A stretch of DNA of 64,000 bases from Mediterraneibacter faecis JCM 15917 (lineage in GTDB: Bacteria; Bacillota; Clostridia; Lachnospirales; Lachnospiraceae). The stretch lies in assembly GCA_001312505.1 (NCBI GenBank), contig BBDW01000001.1, forward strand, positions 372,001 through 436,000. Direction: 5' to 3'. Numbering within the stretch: position 1 is the first letter of the stretch; every line of letters begins with the position of its first letter. The position numbers and the translations under genes are program-made. The notes under the pieces were generated by a model. That model saw nothing but the letters and a program-made list of their open reading frames with translations, was not told where the DNA came from and ran no database searches. Shown piece after piece: positions 10,474 to 20,122 of the stretch.

Positions 10474-11517
10474 TCACACGTTTCCGTTTTCATCTAGAAG
10501 ATATATAGCAAAGACTTTTCCAAGTTGCAGAGGATAACTTTCCTTGATGATGCCATCAAATGCAATACGAATATGGTCACCGGCATTCAAATCAGGGAGC
10601 TCACCACTTTCTACTCTATTCGTTGTTACAGAGAATTCTTCATCAACAGGAATACCACTATCAAAGGATTCTGAACATTTTACCTTAATTGATTTTTTCT
10701 TTACTTCAAGAACAGTTGCATCAAAATATACTTGTTCTTTTTCCTGACTTGAATTCAAATCTGCTACAGCTCCATCATAGACCATTAATTTTATCGTTTC
10801 ATTTTCAGGAACATCAGCGTATACACCTACAGTACATGCCTTGTTTTGGGATATCTGATACAAGGAACTAACACCGCCCGCTGGAATTTCTGCTGTTCTT
10901 TCTTCTTCATCCGGTATTTGTAGATGAACAATAATATTGAAATTATTGCTGTTTTGAAAGGTGAGTATTCCAGTTTGGGAGAATACTTTTTTATCAGAAT
11001 ATGTAACTACATAGTTATTTGTCTCAGAGGTTTCTGCGCAAGTAACAGAACAATCCCATTTGTCTTGCTGAGAGGTATCTTGTTTACTATTGAAAGTGAC
11101 AAATTCATCCCACAATTTATCGAAATTAACAAACTCATAATACTTTTCATCAACACCGAAATAATGTCCCGGACAGAGTGTAACGATGTCTTTTCCTTGG
11201 AAATAAAGCTTATAGTAAGTAACTGCTCCACTTGATAATGCTTGATTTTTATCAACTTCATCACCAAGCTCAACTTGATTTAGCAAATGGACGAACTCCT
11301 TCTTTTCCTGATCAGACAATGTATAGGAATAATTTCCATCTTTTCCACCTGTTGTGCCAGAAAGTTCGATTTTATCAATTTCAGACACATCTATAGTTCC
11401 AAACTCAATAGCAGAATTGATGGTATTCTTTTGACAGCCGGACAATAGAGTTACCGTAATCAGTATGAATGATAGGATCATTTTTGAAACTGTTTTTTTA
11501 CATTCTGTGTTAAACAT
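10474..11517 (-). CDS. Putative lipoprotein with a C-terminal OB-fold-like domain
   Basis: A 347-residue lipoprotein with a hydrophobic leader and lipobox LLSGC near residue 27. The last 80 residues, from YFDATVLEVKKKSIKVKC to GKVFAIYLLDE, resemble the small beta-barrel domain of DUF3221/YobA-like proteins; this is recognition by eye. The central part, with IPAGGVSSLYQI, has no family I can name. AGGAGGG precedes the ATG at 11517. It appears to be a single-gene unit, ended by the strong terminator at 10430. Function unknown. Confidence 0.75.
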   Translation of the reverse strand: MFNTECKKTVSKMILSFILITVTLLSGCQKNTINSAIEFGTIDVSEIDKIELSGTTGGKDGNYSYTLSDQEKKEFVHLLNQVELGDEVDKNQALSSGAVTYYKLYFQGKDIVTLCPGHYFGVDEKYYEFVNFDKLWDEFVTFNSKQDTSQQDKWDCSVTCAETSETNNYVVTYSDKKVFSQTGILTFQNSNNFNIIVHLQIPDEEERTAEIPAGGVSSLYQISQNKACTVGVYADVPENETIKLMVYDGAVADLNSSQEKEQVYFDATVLEVKKKSIKVKCSESFDSGIPVDEEFSVTTNRVESGELPDLNAGDHIRIAFDGIIKESYPLQLGKVFAIYLLDENGNV

Positions 11518-11653
11518 TTTTCTGCCCTCCTGCTAGTGTACTGCCTCATTGTTCGCTATTTTATCAAGTTTGGCAAAGTATTTTTACCATTTTTCTTTGA
11601 ATCAATTATAACATGAACAAGTTTGCTTTTCACTTGTTATATGATAAATAAAC

Positions 11654-11701
11654 GAAAAAATACATGTGTATGATTTTTAGTTTCATACTCATGCATTTTT
11701 T
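11654..11701 (-). terminator. Rho-independent terminator after udk
   Basis: Arms ATGCATGAGTATGA and TCATACACATGTAT (minus strand) pair at 12 of 14 positions, followed by TTTTTT. It lies directly past the udk stop at 11711 and closes the minus-strand run of genes. Confidence 0.8.
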
Positions 11702-11710
11702 CTTACTTAA

Positions 11711-12297
11711 TTATTGATTCATTTCATCCAACAGCTGTTCGATTTTCGATACAAATAGATCGAATGCTACATCATTTTTTCCACTGTTGATCACGATGTC
11801 TGCCTTGGAACGTGTTGGTTCTACATACAGATAATGCATTGGTTTTACAGTTGTCAGGTATTGTTTAATGATACCGTTAAGATCTCTTCCGCGCTCTTCC
11901 ACATCTCGGGATATTCTGCGGAGAATTCGTTCATCTGCGCCAGCCTCTACGTAGATTTTGATATCCAGAAGATCACGAATCCGTTCATCGGCTAAAAGAA
12001 GAATTCCTTCTACGAGAATTACAGGTTTTGGTTCGATTCGAATCACTTCATCAGAACGATTATGAAGACTATAGTCATATACCGGACAATCAATTGCTCT
12101 TCCGGCTTTTAATTCTTTTAAATGTTCTACCAGAAGATCTGTTTCCAGAGAATCCGGATGATCATAATTCATAAGAACTCTTTCTTCGAATGGAACTCCT
12201 TCTTGTTTACATTTCTTCCGGCAGGAATATACGGTGAGATCGAATATCCTTTGATATCGATAAAAACTGCCCCCCCAATTACAACAATCCCCCCCAT
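11711..12297 (-). CDS. udk: Uridine kinase, 5' end disrupted (P-loop missing)
   Basis: Uridine kinase phosphorylates uridine and cytidine in pyrimidine salvage. The C-terminal 153 residues are typical: NYDHPDSLETDLLVEHL, then GIDCP-like AIDCPVYDYSLHNRS, then DERILRRISRDVEERGR. The start of the gene is not: after the ATG at 12297, two bases past miaB, come two runs of seven G (12289-12295, 12270-12276), and then sequence that lacks the GGTGSGKS P-loop and the HDxYY motif. About 40 bases seem to be missing compared with the family. Because the P-loop is essential, the copy as written could not be active. An assembly collapse in a G-rich stretch is the likeliest cause. Confidence 0.75.
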
Positions 12298-12299
12298 AT

Positions 12300-13753
12300 T
12301 TAGTTACTCTCTATTCTTCCCATATAGTAAAATCCTTTACATTCATCAAGATGAACGTCAACCAGCTGACCGATCAGGCTTTCATCCCCCCCTGGGAAAT
12401 GAACGAGCAGGTTGTTGCTCATACGACCTGTCATCAGGTGATTGTCATGTTCATTGACACACTCTACAAGAACGGTCTGTACCGTTCCCTCATGAATTGC
12501 ACATTGTTCTGCGGAAATTGTCTGAACCTCATGTAAAAGACGATTGAAACGATCTTTTACAACGTCTTCCGGAATCTGATCTTCCATTACAGCAGCAGGT
12601 GTTCCGGTACGTTTTGAATAAATAAAAGTAAATGCACTGTCATAGCGGACTTTTCTTACAACATCAAGAGTCTCCTGGAAGTCCTCTTCTGTCTCACCCG
12701 GGAAACCGACAATAATATCTGTAGTAAGTGATATATCCGGAACTGCTTTGCGGATTTTTTCAGCAAGTGCAAGATACTGTTCTTTGTTATAATGACGGTT
12801 CATAAGTTTCAGGATCCGACTGCTTCCGGACTGAACCGGAAGATGCAGATGTTTACAGATTTTTTTGATTTACTCATCACTTCAATCAATTCATCTGACA
12901 GATCCTTCGGATGTGAAGTCATGAAACGGATTCTTTCAAGTCCTTCAATTTTTTCAATCTCCTGAAGAAGCTGTGCAAATGTCATCGGTTCTTCAAGGTT
13001 CTTTCCATAAGAATTGACATTCTGTCCAAGCAGCATGACTTCTACAACACCATCTGCAACAAGACGTTCAATCTCACGGATGATTGCCTTCGGTTCACGG
13101 CTTCTTTCACGTCCACGCACATATGGTACGATACAGTAACTACAGAAGTTGTTACATCCAAACATGATATTTACACCGGATTTGAATGGATATTTTCTTT
13201 CAACCGGAAGATCTTCTACAATCTTGTCTGTATCTTTCCAGATATCAATGACTGTTCTGTCAGACTGTATTGCAGATGTTAAAAGTTCTGCAAATTTGTA
13301 AATGTTGTGTGTGCCGAAAATAAGGTCAACAAAGCGGTAGCTCTTTTTTAGTTTCTCAACAACTTCCGGTTCCTGCATCATGCATCCGCAAAGTGCGATC
13401 ATCTTATGTGGATTCTTTTTCTTAATGGAACCAAGTTGTCCAAGACGTCCATAAACACGAAGGTTTGCGTTTTCACGAACAGTACAGGTATTGTAGATTA
13501 CAAAATCCGCTTTCTCTTCATCCGTTTCTTCTGCATACCCAACCTTCTCTAAAATACCAAGCAGTTTTTCAGAGTCCCTCGAATTCATCTGACAACCAAA
13601 TGTCGTCACACACGCAGTTAATGGACGCCCCCCCAGTTTCTCAGACATTTCAGCAACATATTCTTTTGCTTTTTCCATAAAATAATACTGGCGTGCAGGC
13701 TCTTCCAACGGAGCATTCTCCACCAGCTTTACATTTTCAATTATTTCTTTCAT
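12300..13753 (-). CDS. miaB: tRNA-2-methylthio-N6-dimethylallyladenosine synthase MiaB (apparent frameshift)
   Basis: MiaB is a radical-SAM enzyme that adds the methylthio group to i6A37 of tRNA. The N-terminal MTTase domain shows TTFGCQMNSRDSEKLLG, NTCTVRENA and CGCMMQ; the radical-SAM site is CNNFCSYCIVP; the C-terminal TRAM domain includes LIGQLVDVHLDECKGF. The reading frame breaks at 12804-12870, where one more A in a run of seven A restores ICKHLHLPVQSGS. Two seven-base runs, at 12386-12392 and 13628-13634, each add a Gly. I chose the ATG at 13753 because AAAGGA lies seven bases upstream; the ATG at 13759 is too close to it. Confidence 0.92.
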
Positions 13754-13764
13754 TCTCATTTCCT

Positions 13765-13947
13765 TTATACAAACTGATTGCAGGATGCATCATAAGCATA
13801 GTCAATCAGATCTAATTTATCTGTAAGTTCTTTTTTATTCACTTCCATCTCTTTACATAACTGATCCAGTGATGGATAAAAATCTCTGAGCTTTGTATTT
13901 ATGACGCTCAGAAGGATGACAGGATCCTGTGGTAAATTCTGTAACAT
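13765..13947 (-). CDS. DUF4250-type small protein
   Basis: A 60-residue protein starting MLQNLPQDPVILLSVINTKL and ending YDASCNQFV. This pattern, with PQDPVILLS near the start and an aromatic NQF(V) at the end, matches small DUF4250 proteins common in Clostridia. Function is unknown. It sits between miaB and the DUF896 gene in a tight minus-strand run, with only a few bases on each side. Confidence 0.8.
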   Translation of the reverse strand: MLQNLPQDPVILLSVINTKLRDFYPSLDQLCKEMEVNKKELTDKLDLIDYAYDASCNQFV

Positions 13948-13951
13948 GATC

Positions 13952-14185
13952 CTAGTTTCCTTTCTTGTTCATATATTTTTCGCCATACTTCTCACCAAGA
14001 TTAACAATACTTCCATCTTTTTGTTCCATGTCAATATTGTTCAGCTGGCTTCTTAAGTTCACCCGGATAAGTTCCATATATTCTTTACGAAGAATCTTCT
14101 GTTCTTTCGCTTCTTCCGGAGTGAGTCCTTCCGCTTTTGATTTTTTATATAATTCATTGATGCGATCAATCTTCTTTTGTTCCAT
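13952..14185 (-). CDS. DUF896 (YnzC-like) protein
   Basis: A 77-residue basic protein with RINELYKKSKAEGLTPEEAK near the start and RKEYMELIRVNLRSQLNNI after it, the helical hairpin pattern of DUF896/YnzC proteins. In Bacillus, YnzC is linked to the SOS operon, but no such context is seen here. It is four bases upstream of the DUF4250 gene. Identity as a family member is firm; function is not known. Confidence 0.87.
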   Translation of the reverse strand: MEQKKIDRINELYKKSKAEGLTPEEAKEQKILRKEYMELIRVNLRSQLNNIDMEQKDGSIVNLGEKYGEKYMNKKGN

Positions 14186-14307
14186 TGTCTATCTCTCTCC
14201 TTTTTCTTGTTCCGTTTAATGTTGCGATATTCTTTACTGTTCACTCCCGTGTCAATCACTCCGCTGATTCTGTATTATACACGATTCTGTGCACTTCGTC
14301 CACTTTT

Positions 14308-14682
14308 TTAACTGGAATAATTCTCAAGAAAACCATACAGTTCTTCGGCAGACTTAAGATAGATTCCATTTTTCAGATCCTGTTGTACTTCATCCGGCAG
14401 ATTATTTACGGATAGGCTGGTTGTTTCGTAAAGGGTTGTCCCATCTTGCAGATAGACAGCAACATATCCATGCAGCTCTTTCAGATAATAGGCATCATCT
14501 GAAACAGACTCTCCTTTGGCTGAACTGCGTCTGGTTTGAATGGAATCATTTTTTTCATTTTTAGTCAGTTCTATAGCTTTTTCCTTTTCCAGTAGATTGT
14601 TGTAACTAACCTGATAACCTGCAATCAAACATCCGGTAATCAGAAATAAAACAGAAAAAAAGCCAATCATGTATTTTTTCAT
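14308..14682 (-). CDS. Membrane-anchored BofC C-terminal-like protein
   Basis: A 124-residue protein with one N-terminal hydrophobic segment (MIGFFSVLFLITGCLIAGY) and an external domain. YYLKELHGYVAVYLQDGT and the ending ELYGFLENYSS resemble the C-terminal domain of BofC, a forespore protein that modulates the SpoIVB signalling protease in Bacillus. GGAG precedes the ATG at 14682. A sporulation role would fit the neighbouring spoVB- and yqfD-type genes but is inference; the domain also occurs in non-sporulation proteins. Confidence 0.6.
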   Translation of the reverse strand: MKKYMIGFFSVLFLITGCLIAGYQVSYNNLLEKEKAIELTKNEKNDSIQTRRSSAKGESVSDDAYYLKELHGYVAVYLQDGTTLYETTSLSVNNLPDEVQQDLKNGIYLKSAEELYGFLENYSS

Positions 14683-14727
14683 CGCAAATCGCTCCTTTTT
14701 TCATACAGTATTGGCTTTTTTATTTTT

Positions 14728-16429
14728 TTATTCTTCTACTTTTACGGCTGGAAGCAGATGGAATTTCTTAGAAATTCTCAGGATACGTTCACCCATTGGA
14801 AGATCAAGGATATCATCTTCAGAAAGTGTTCCGATCTTCAACATAAAAACCGCATAAACAAGTATTGCTACAAACAGTGAAATGCATACTGGAATTACAC
14901 GACCGCCGATCAGTGTATCAAACAGTCTGAATACGCCGAAAGTTACAATGCCCATCACTGCTGCTGCAGCGAATGGTTTTCCGAAAGTGCTTACAAAATC
15001 GATTTTGAAACCGCTGACTTTTCGAATCTTGAGCAGGTTCAAAATACTCATTGCAAGTGCAAATACAATATTTCCACCCACCAGTGCATAGACGTTCATC
15101 TTGAATACAGTCATCATCAGTACAAATGCTACCAGATGAATCCCAAGAGCTGCTGCAGCATTCTTTGCGGGACTTGTCATGTAGTTTAATCCATGAAGAA
15201 TGGAATTCGTTACAGAGGAAAGTCCATACAGTACAACAACGATAGCTCCTGCCATCAATAGATGTGCCGGTGTTGCACTGGAGTCATTGTACAGCAGAAC
15301 CATAATTGGGGGGGAAGCAAGTACGAAATAACCGATACAACTCGGAATAGCAATTACCATTGTAAGACGTAATGTCTGGTTAATCTTACTGTGAACCTGT
15401 TTTTTTGTACCTGCTGTAACAACAGCTGTAAGACTTGGCACAAGAGATGTTCCAAGTGCATTTGCAATTGCCATCGGGACATTGATCAGGGTGTCGTATT
15501 TACCGGTGTAAATACCCTGAAGAGCCATGTATTCTTTCTCTACATAGCCTTGTGACTCCATAACATGATTAAAGATTGTAAGGTCGATAATCTGGTTAAT
15601 ATTATATACAGCGGTACTGAATACAACGGGGGGATTGCTGTTAAAAGTAATGCTTTCAGAAGGAAAGAATAACTTTCAACATTCTGGGTGCGGTCTCTTT
15701 TAAGCTGTTTGCGTATCACATTTTTATATAAAAAATGACAAACAAAAGAAATAACAATCCAGATAAAGAGCCGACAACCGTTCCAAGTGTACTTCCGGCA
15801 GCACCGTAAGCAGGTCCGAGAAGCTCCTCTCCGGATTTTTCTCCTGCTTTTGTTCCGATACCAAAGAGGACACTTGCGCCGACAATACTGATCACGGCAT
15901 TAAATACCTGCTCAATGATCTGTGAGATAGCTGTTGGAAGCATTGTTCCCATTCCCTGGAAATATCCACGGATAACAGCCATAACTGCAACAATCAGAAG
16001 TCCCGGGGGGGCAAGAACCCGCAGTGCGTAAACGCTAAGTGGAGATTTCATTAAATGTGTTGAAATCAGTCCTGCTCCCAAAAAGATTGTCAGCGAGATG
16101 AATAATCCAACACCGATTGCAAAAGCAAGAGAACAGATAAATACACGGAATGCATTTCGTCTCTGACGCTTTGCAAGTCGGATCGATACCAGCTTGGATA
16201 CGGCAGTCGGAAGGCTGAATGATGAAATCATCAGAGCGATTGCATAAACCTGATAGGCATATCCATAAAATCCGTTTCCTTCATCTCCTAAAATATTCGT
16301 CAGCGGAATCCTGTAGACTACGCCTATGATTTTTGTAAGTACAGCTGCTGCTGCAAGTATCGAACCCTGGACAATATAATCATCCTTTTTCGTTCGTTTT
16401 TTCGTTGTTTGTGCCTCAGTTTCAGACAT
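14728..16429 (-). CDS. SpoVB/MurJ-family lipid flippase (two apparent frameshifts)
   Basis: A polytopic protein of the MOP exporter superfamily that moves lipid-linked wall precursors across the membrane. The N-terminal part has GSILAAAAVLTKIIGVVYRI and IRGYFQGMGTMLPTAISQI; the C-terminal part has NVPMAIANALGTSLVPSL. The frame breaks at about 15721-15728, where one more A restores IYKNVIRKQ, and at 15628-15633, where a run of six C should be four. Runs of seven at 15308-15314 and 16005-16011 each add a Pro. Joined length is about 565 residues, typical for SpoVB-type proteins. I leave the symbol empty because SpoVB, MurJ and YtgP are hard to separate by eye. Confidence 0.85.
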
Positions 16430-16481
16430 AACTTCCTCCTAGTGTCCCATTCCTTAAAATCTATTTAATATATGTATCCAA

Positions 16482-16978
16482 TCAGCGGAAAATACCGACT
16501 TTTTCCATGATTTCTTTCTGTTTTGCTTCCATAACAACACGCTCTTCATCAACCATGTGATCGTATCCAAATAAGTGAAGCATACTGTGTGCAATCAGGA
16601 AAGCATACTCTCTTTTGGGTAAATGTCCATATTCTTCAGCCTGGGATAACACTTTTTCCTTTGAGATAACGATATCACCAAGCATCAATTCTCCGGATTC
16701 CGGATTAAAGGCTTCTGCACTTTCTTCATCAATCATGGAAAAATCTCCCGGTTCTTCGTATTCGATCATAGGGAAAGAAAGTACATCTGTTGGGCGGTCA
16801 ATTCCACGTTGTTCCAGATTCATTTCGTGAATCTGGCATTCTCAGTCAAAAGAAGATTGATCTCTGCTTCATAAGGACAGTCTGCAAGTTCTAATGCAGC
16901 GTCAATAACTAATGCGGCAATCTCTTCTGTATCAAAGTCTAACTTTATATTCCCCTCTTCTTCGATAAAAAGACTCAT
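16482..16978 (-). CDS. ybeY: Endoribonuclease YbeY (apparent frameshift)
   Basis: YbeY is a zinc endoribonuclease needed for 16S rRNA 3' maturation and ribosome quality control. GIDRPTDVLSFPM and the metal-binding HSMLHLFGYDH are plain. The N-terminal 50 residues (from MSLFIEEEGNIKLDF) are in another frame. They join at about 16826, where restoring one A gives ENARIHEMNLEQRGID. The ATG at 16978 overlaps the TGA of phoH, so the two are translationally coupled. The phoH-ybeY pair is conserved in Firmicutes. Confidence 0.93.
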
Positions 16979-17967
16979 CCTTTTTTCCTCCTGTTTTCTC
17001 TCGGTCTGGACGATTTCTTCTCATAGTCCTCATATGCTTTTACAATTTTCTGAACTAATGGATGTCTTACAACATCTTTGCTTGTCAGCGTACAGATGTT
17101 GATCCCTTCCAGATCTTTTACAACCTTTACAGCAACATCAAGTCCGGATATTGTTCCGGACGGAAGATCTTTCTGCGTAGAATCACCTGTAATGACAACT
17201 TTGGATCCAAAACCAATTCTTGTTAAGAACATCTTCATCTGGGCCGGCGTTGTATTCTGTGCTTCATCAAGGATAATGAACGCATTATCTAAAGTACGCC
17301 CGCGCATATATGCCAGAGGAGCAACCTCAATCAATCCTTTTTCAGAATTCTTAAGAAAACTGTCAGCTCCCATGATCTGATAAAGCGCGTCATATAAAGG
17401 TCTTAAATACGGATCAATCTTGCTTTGCAGGTCTCCCGGAAGAAATCCAAGCTTCTCTCCGGCTTCAATTGCCGGGCGCGTCAGGATGATTCTGCTTACT
17501 TCTTCGCGTTTGAATGCTGTGATTGCCATTGCCATCGCAAGATAGGTCTTTCCTGTTCCGGCAGGTCCGAGACCGAAAGTGATCATTCCATTACGAATTG
17601 CATCAACATATTTTTTCTGACCTAATGTTTTAGGTTTGATTGGTTTTCCCTGTAGTGTATGACAGATCAGATCTTTATCAATAGAAACAAGGGCTTCTTC
17701 CTGATCTTCAAATACGAGCGAGATTGCATAGTCTACATTCTGTTCCGTAATCGTATTTCCTCGTTTAGCAAGTTCCACAAGCTGTGTAAGTACACGCTGG
17801 GCTTTCTGTGCAGCAATTGTATCTCCTACAATCTTAGTTGCACCGTCACGTGAAATCAATGTGACATGAAAAGTTCTTTCTATTTTCTTTATATAAGTAT
17901 CAAACTGGCCAAATACATTCATCTCGTATTCAGCCGGAATATCAATGATCAGTTCCGACAGACTCAT
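16975..17967 (-). CDS. phoH: PhoH-family ATPase
   Basis: A 330-residue PhoH-like P-loop ATPase. Walker A is GLGPAGTGKTYLAMAMA near residue 132, Walker B is AFIILDEAQNTTPAQMKMF near residue 233, and VVITGDSTQKDLP follows. The N-terminal 110 residues form the KH-like domain typical of YbeZ/PhoH proteins. The protein acts with YbeY in RNA metabolism in several bacteria. The gene overlaps yqfD at its start and ybeY at its stop, forming the conserved yqfC-yqfD-phoH-ybeY unit. Confidence 0.95.
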   Translation of the reverse strand: MSLSELIIDIPAEYEMNVFGQFDTYIKKIERTFHVTLISRDGATKIVGDTIAAQKAQRVLTQLVELAKRGNTITEQNVDYAISLVFEDQEEALVSIDKDLICHTLQGKPIKPKTLGQKKYVDAIRNGMITFGLGPAGTGKTYLAMAMAITAFKREEVSRIILTRPAIEAGEKLGFLPGDLQSKIDPYLRPLYDALYQIMGADSFLKNSEKGLIEVAPLAYMRGRTLDNAFIILDEAQNTTPAQMKMFLTRIGFGSKVVITGDSTQKDLPSGTISGLDVAVKVVKDLEGINICTLTSKDVVRHPLVQKIVKAYEDYEKKSSRPRENRRKKG

Positions 17968-19223
17968 CCGGTTCGTTCCTTTCTAAAGTTATTCTTTCGG
18001 TCTCTGTTTCCTCTTCAATCTGCTGATTCAGATAGAGCGTACCTGAAGCCGTTGCCTTTTCGGCAGATATATATATCTTAACATTTTTTTCATTAATTTG
18101 AATACCCTTTTCCTCTAAATCTTTACAAAAATAGCGAAATCGACTGCTTAAAATTGTCTGTATCTCTTTTTTTGTATATTTTATTTTCTTGAAGCTGTAT
18201 TTTTTTATTGTTTCATGACCATAAAAAACAGGAAGTGAAAAATTTTCTCCCAGTTTTAACTGATGCTCTATACAAAGTTTTTCAGAACGGTCAGATGGTT
18301 TCGGTTTCCATGTTTCTAACCGGACAGATCCGATTTGAATAAATCCGGACTTTTTTGTTTCTTTTGTATATACTTTTTTATTATGATAACAGGAAATTGT
18401 ATCCAGATAAGAAATCTGTGTATCAGCGAAAATATCTGCATCGGCATGCGTATATTGATATCCGGTAATTTCACCACTGTCATCCAGGATGTCAATCCGC
18501 CCAGATACAAGTAAAGTTCCTTTTGTTACAGAATCCCCCCCGATATGTACCTGGGGGGGAATGCCGGTGCGTGTAATTAATTTTGTAATGATTCCATCAG
18601 TAGAAGCAACAAGATCAGCAGGTAAAGGATCTGTCTTGTTACTCTTATCTGCCTGAGTAGATGAGATGATAGGAAACGCATCTTCATTTTCTTTTATCTG
18701 TATTTTTAATCGGCTGCCGTCAAGAGAAGCAGATACCCAAACGATATCATTATATTCTTTTCGAAGGGCTTTGACAATCCCTTGACAATCTACATTTTTC
18801 TTTTGCATTCCAGGATAAATCCCCCCCTCTTCTTTCAGAAATGTTGTTAAGGTCGTGTCGGTCCATCTTTTATTTCCCTGAAAATGAATATCCCATAGAA
18901 ATTGTGAGTAACAATTGATTAGAAAAATGCATAGGAAGATGCTGATAAAGAATAGTTTTCTTTTTCGATAGCGAGAAAGAAAAAAGGAAAGCCATACCGT
19001 TTTTTTAGTATGACTTTTTGTATGTGTTTTTCTGACATAGGGACGAAGCTTTCGAAAATCAGATAAACTCAAGTATAATTCATAATTTGTTCCGATACGG
19101 GTCAATCCCCCAGAATCGGATGCGGTGATAACAGCAGAGATTCAGAAATCGTTCAGGGGGGGAGTATCCTTTGATCTGAATCTTCACATAACCGGACAAG
19201 TAGCGGATCAGGCAATGAATCAC
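17942..19223 (-). CDS. yqfD: Sporulation protein YqfD (apparent frameshift)
   Basis: YqfD is a membrane protein of the sporulation cluster, with one membrane segment (LFFISIFLCIFLINCYSQFL) and an external beta-rich part. The N-terminus RYLSGYVKIQIKGYSP, ERFLNLC and the later ELYLSLSDFRKL are YqfD hallmarks. The gene starts at a GTG at 19223 that overlaps the yqfC stop. It breaks at a run of five C at 19107-19111, which with four would read FWGLTRIGTNYELYL. Five further runs of seven (18535, 18553, 18821, 19156 and 19223 onward) add Gly or Pro codons at conserved spots. The last 26 bases overlap phoH. Confidence 0.87.
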
Positions 19224-19540
19224 CCCCCCGGATTCCTCCCCTCGGTAAATTCTAAAGATGATAATGTTCCAGATACTTTCATCTCATCATTTGTGTAATA
19301 TTGAATCCGGAGTCGTTTTCCCTGAATCCGGATCTGTCCTGCCCGCGTCTGCACACGGATCAGTGTATCTGTGTATTCAATAATGCCTCGATAATTTTCA
19401 ATGCATAATTCATTTCGGCCTAAAATGGTTATAACAGAAGCATTCTGAATCACATCTTTTGGGAGATCCATTGCGGATATCATCTTTTCTTTGATCTGCT
19501 CTCTGTTCATTGAAGTTTTTATATAAAAATCCTTTGTCAT
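19220..19540 (-). CDS. yqfC: Sporulation protein YqfC
   Basis: A 106-residue soluble protein with LPKDVIQNASVITILGRNEL and ENYRGIIEYTDTLIRV, the pattern of YqfC, a SigE-controlled sporulation gene in Bacillus of unknown biochemistry. It is the first gene of the yqfC-yqfD-phoH-ybeY run. The C-terminus NPGG and its stop lie on a run of seven C at 19223-19229; with four, the protein would end NPG and still overlap yqfD. Confidence 0.88.
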   Translation of the reverse strand: MTKDFYIKTSMNREQIKEKMISAMDLPKDVIQNASVITILGRNELCIENYRGIIEYTDTLIRVQTRAGQIRIQGKRLRIQYYTNDEMKVSGTLSSLEFTEGRNPGG

Positions 19541-19594
19541 CAGTATATGAATATATCACGATGTCCTATACCAGTTGTTTTCTGTGACAGATTT

Positions 19595-20074
19595 CTATTT
19601 ATGATATGGTTCACCGTTGATGATCCGATAACTTCTATATATCTGCTCCAACAGAATGACCCTCATCAACTGGTGTGGAAAGGTCATCTTGGAAAAGCTT
19701 AATGCATAGTCCGATCTTGCGAGCACTTCTTTGCCCAAACCAATGGATCCGCCAATGATAAATGTGATATGGCTTGTCCCCTGGATTCCAAGCTGATTGA
19801 TCTTTGCAGAAAGTTCTTCGGAACTAAGAAGTTTTCCGTTAATCTCAAGCGTGATCACATAGGCATCCTCTTTTACATATTTCATAATGCGCTCAGCTTC
19901 TTTGTCGCGAATTGTATTTTCCACGACATCACTTGCATGGTCAGGTGTCTTTTCATCAGCTACTTCTATAATCTCCAGTTTGCAGTATCGGCTTAATCGC
20001 TTGCTGTATTCTGCGATCGCATCTCGCAGATATTTTTCTTTTATCTTTCCTACGGTTATTAATGTAATCTTCAT
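19595..20074 (-). CDS. rlmH: 23S rRNA (pseudouridine-1915-N3)-methyltransferase RlmH
   Basis: RlmH is a SPOUT methyltransferase acting on pseudouridine 1915 of helix 69 in assembled ribosomes. The 159-residue protein starts MKITLITVGKIKEKYLRDA. It contains YVITLEINGKLLSSEELS, the SAM-site region ITFIIGGSIGLGKEV and the C-terminal SFSKMTFPHQLMRVILLEQI with GEPYHK at the end. Length and motifs match the family throughout with no break. Confidence 0.97.
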   Translation of the reverse strand: MKITLITVGKIKEKYLRDAIAEYSKRLSRYCKLEIIEVADEKTPDHASDVVENTIRDKEAERIMKYVKEDAYVITLEINGKLLSSEELSAKINQLGIQGTSHITFIIGGSIGLGKEVLARSDYALSFSKMTFPHQLMRVILLEQIYRSYRIINGEPYHK

Positions 20075-20122
20075 TTTTCTGTTCTTTCTGAATAAATTTT
20101 AATCATGCATGCCTGTCAACTG

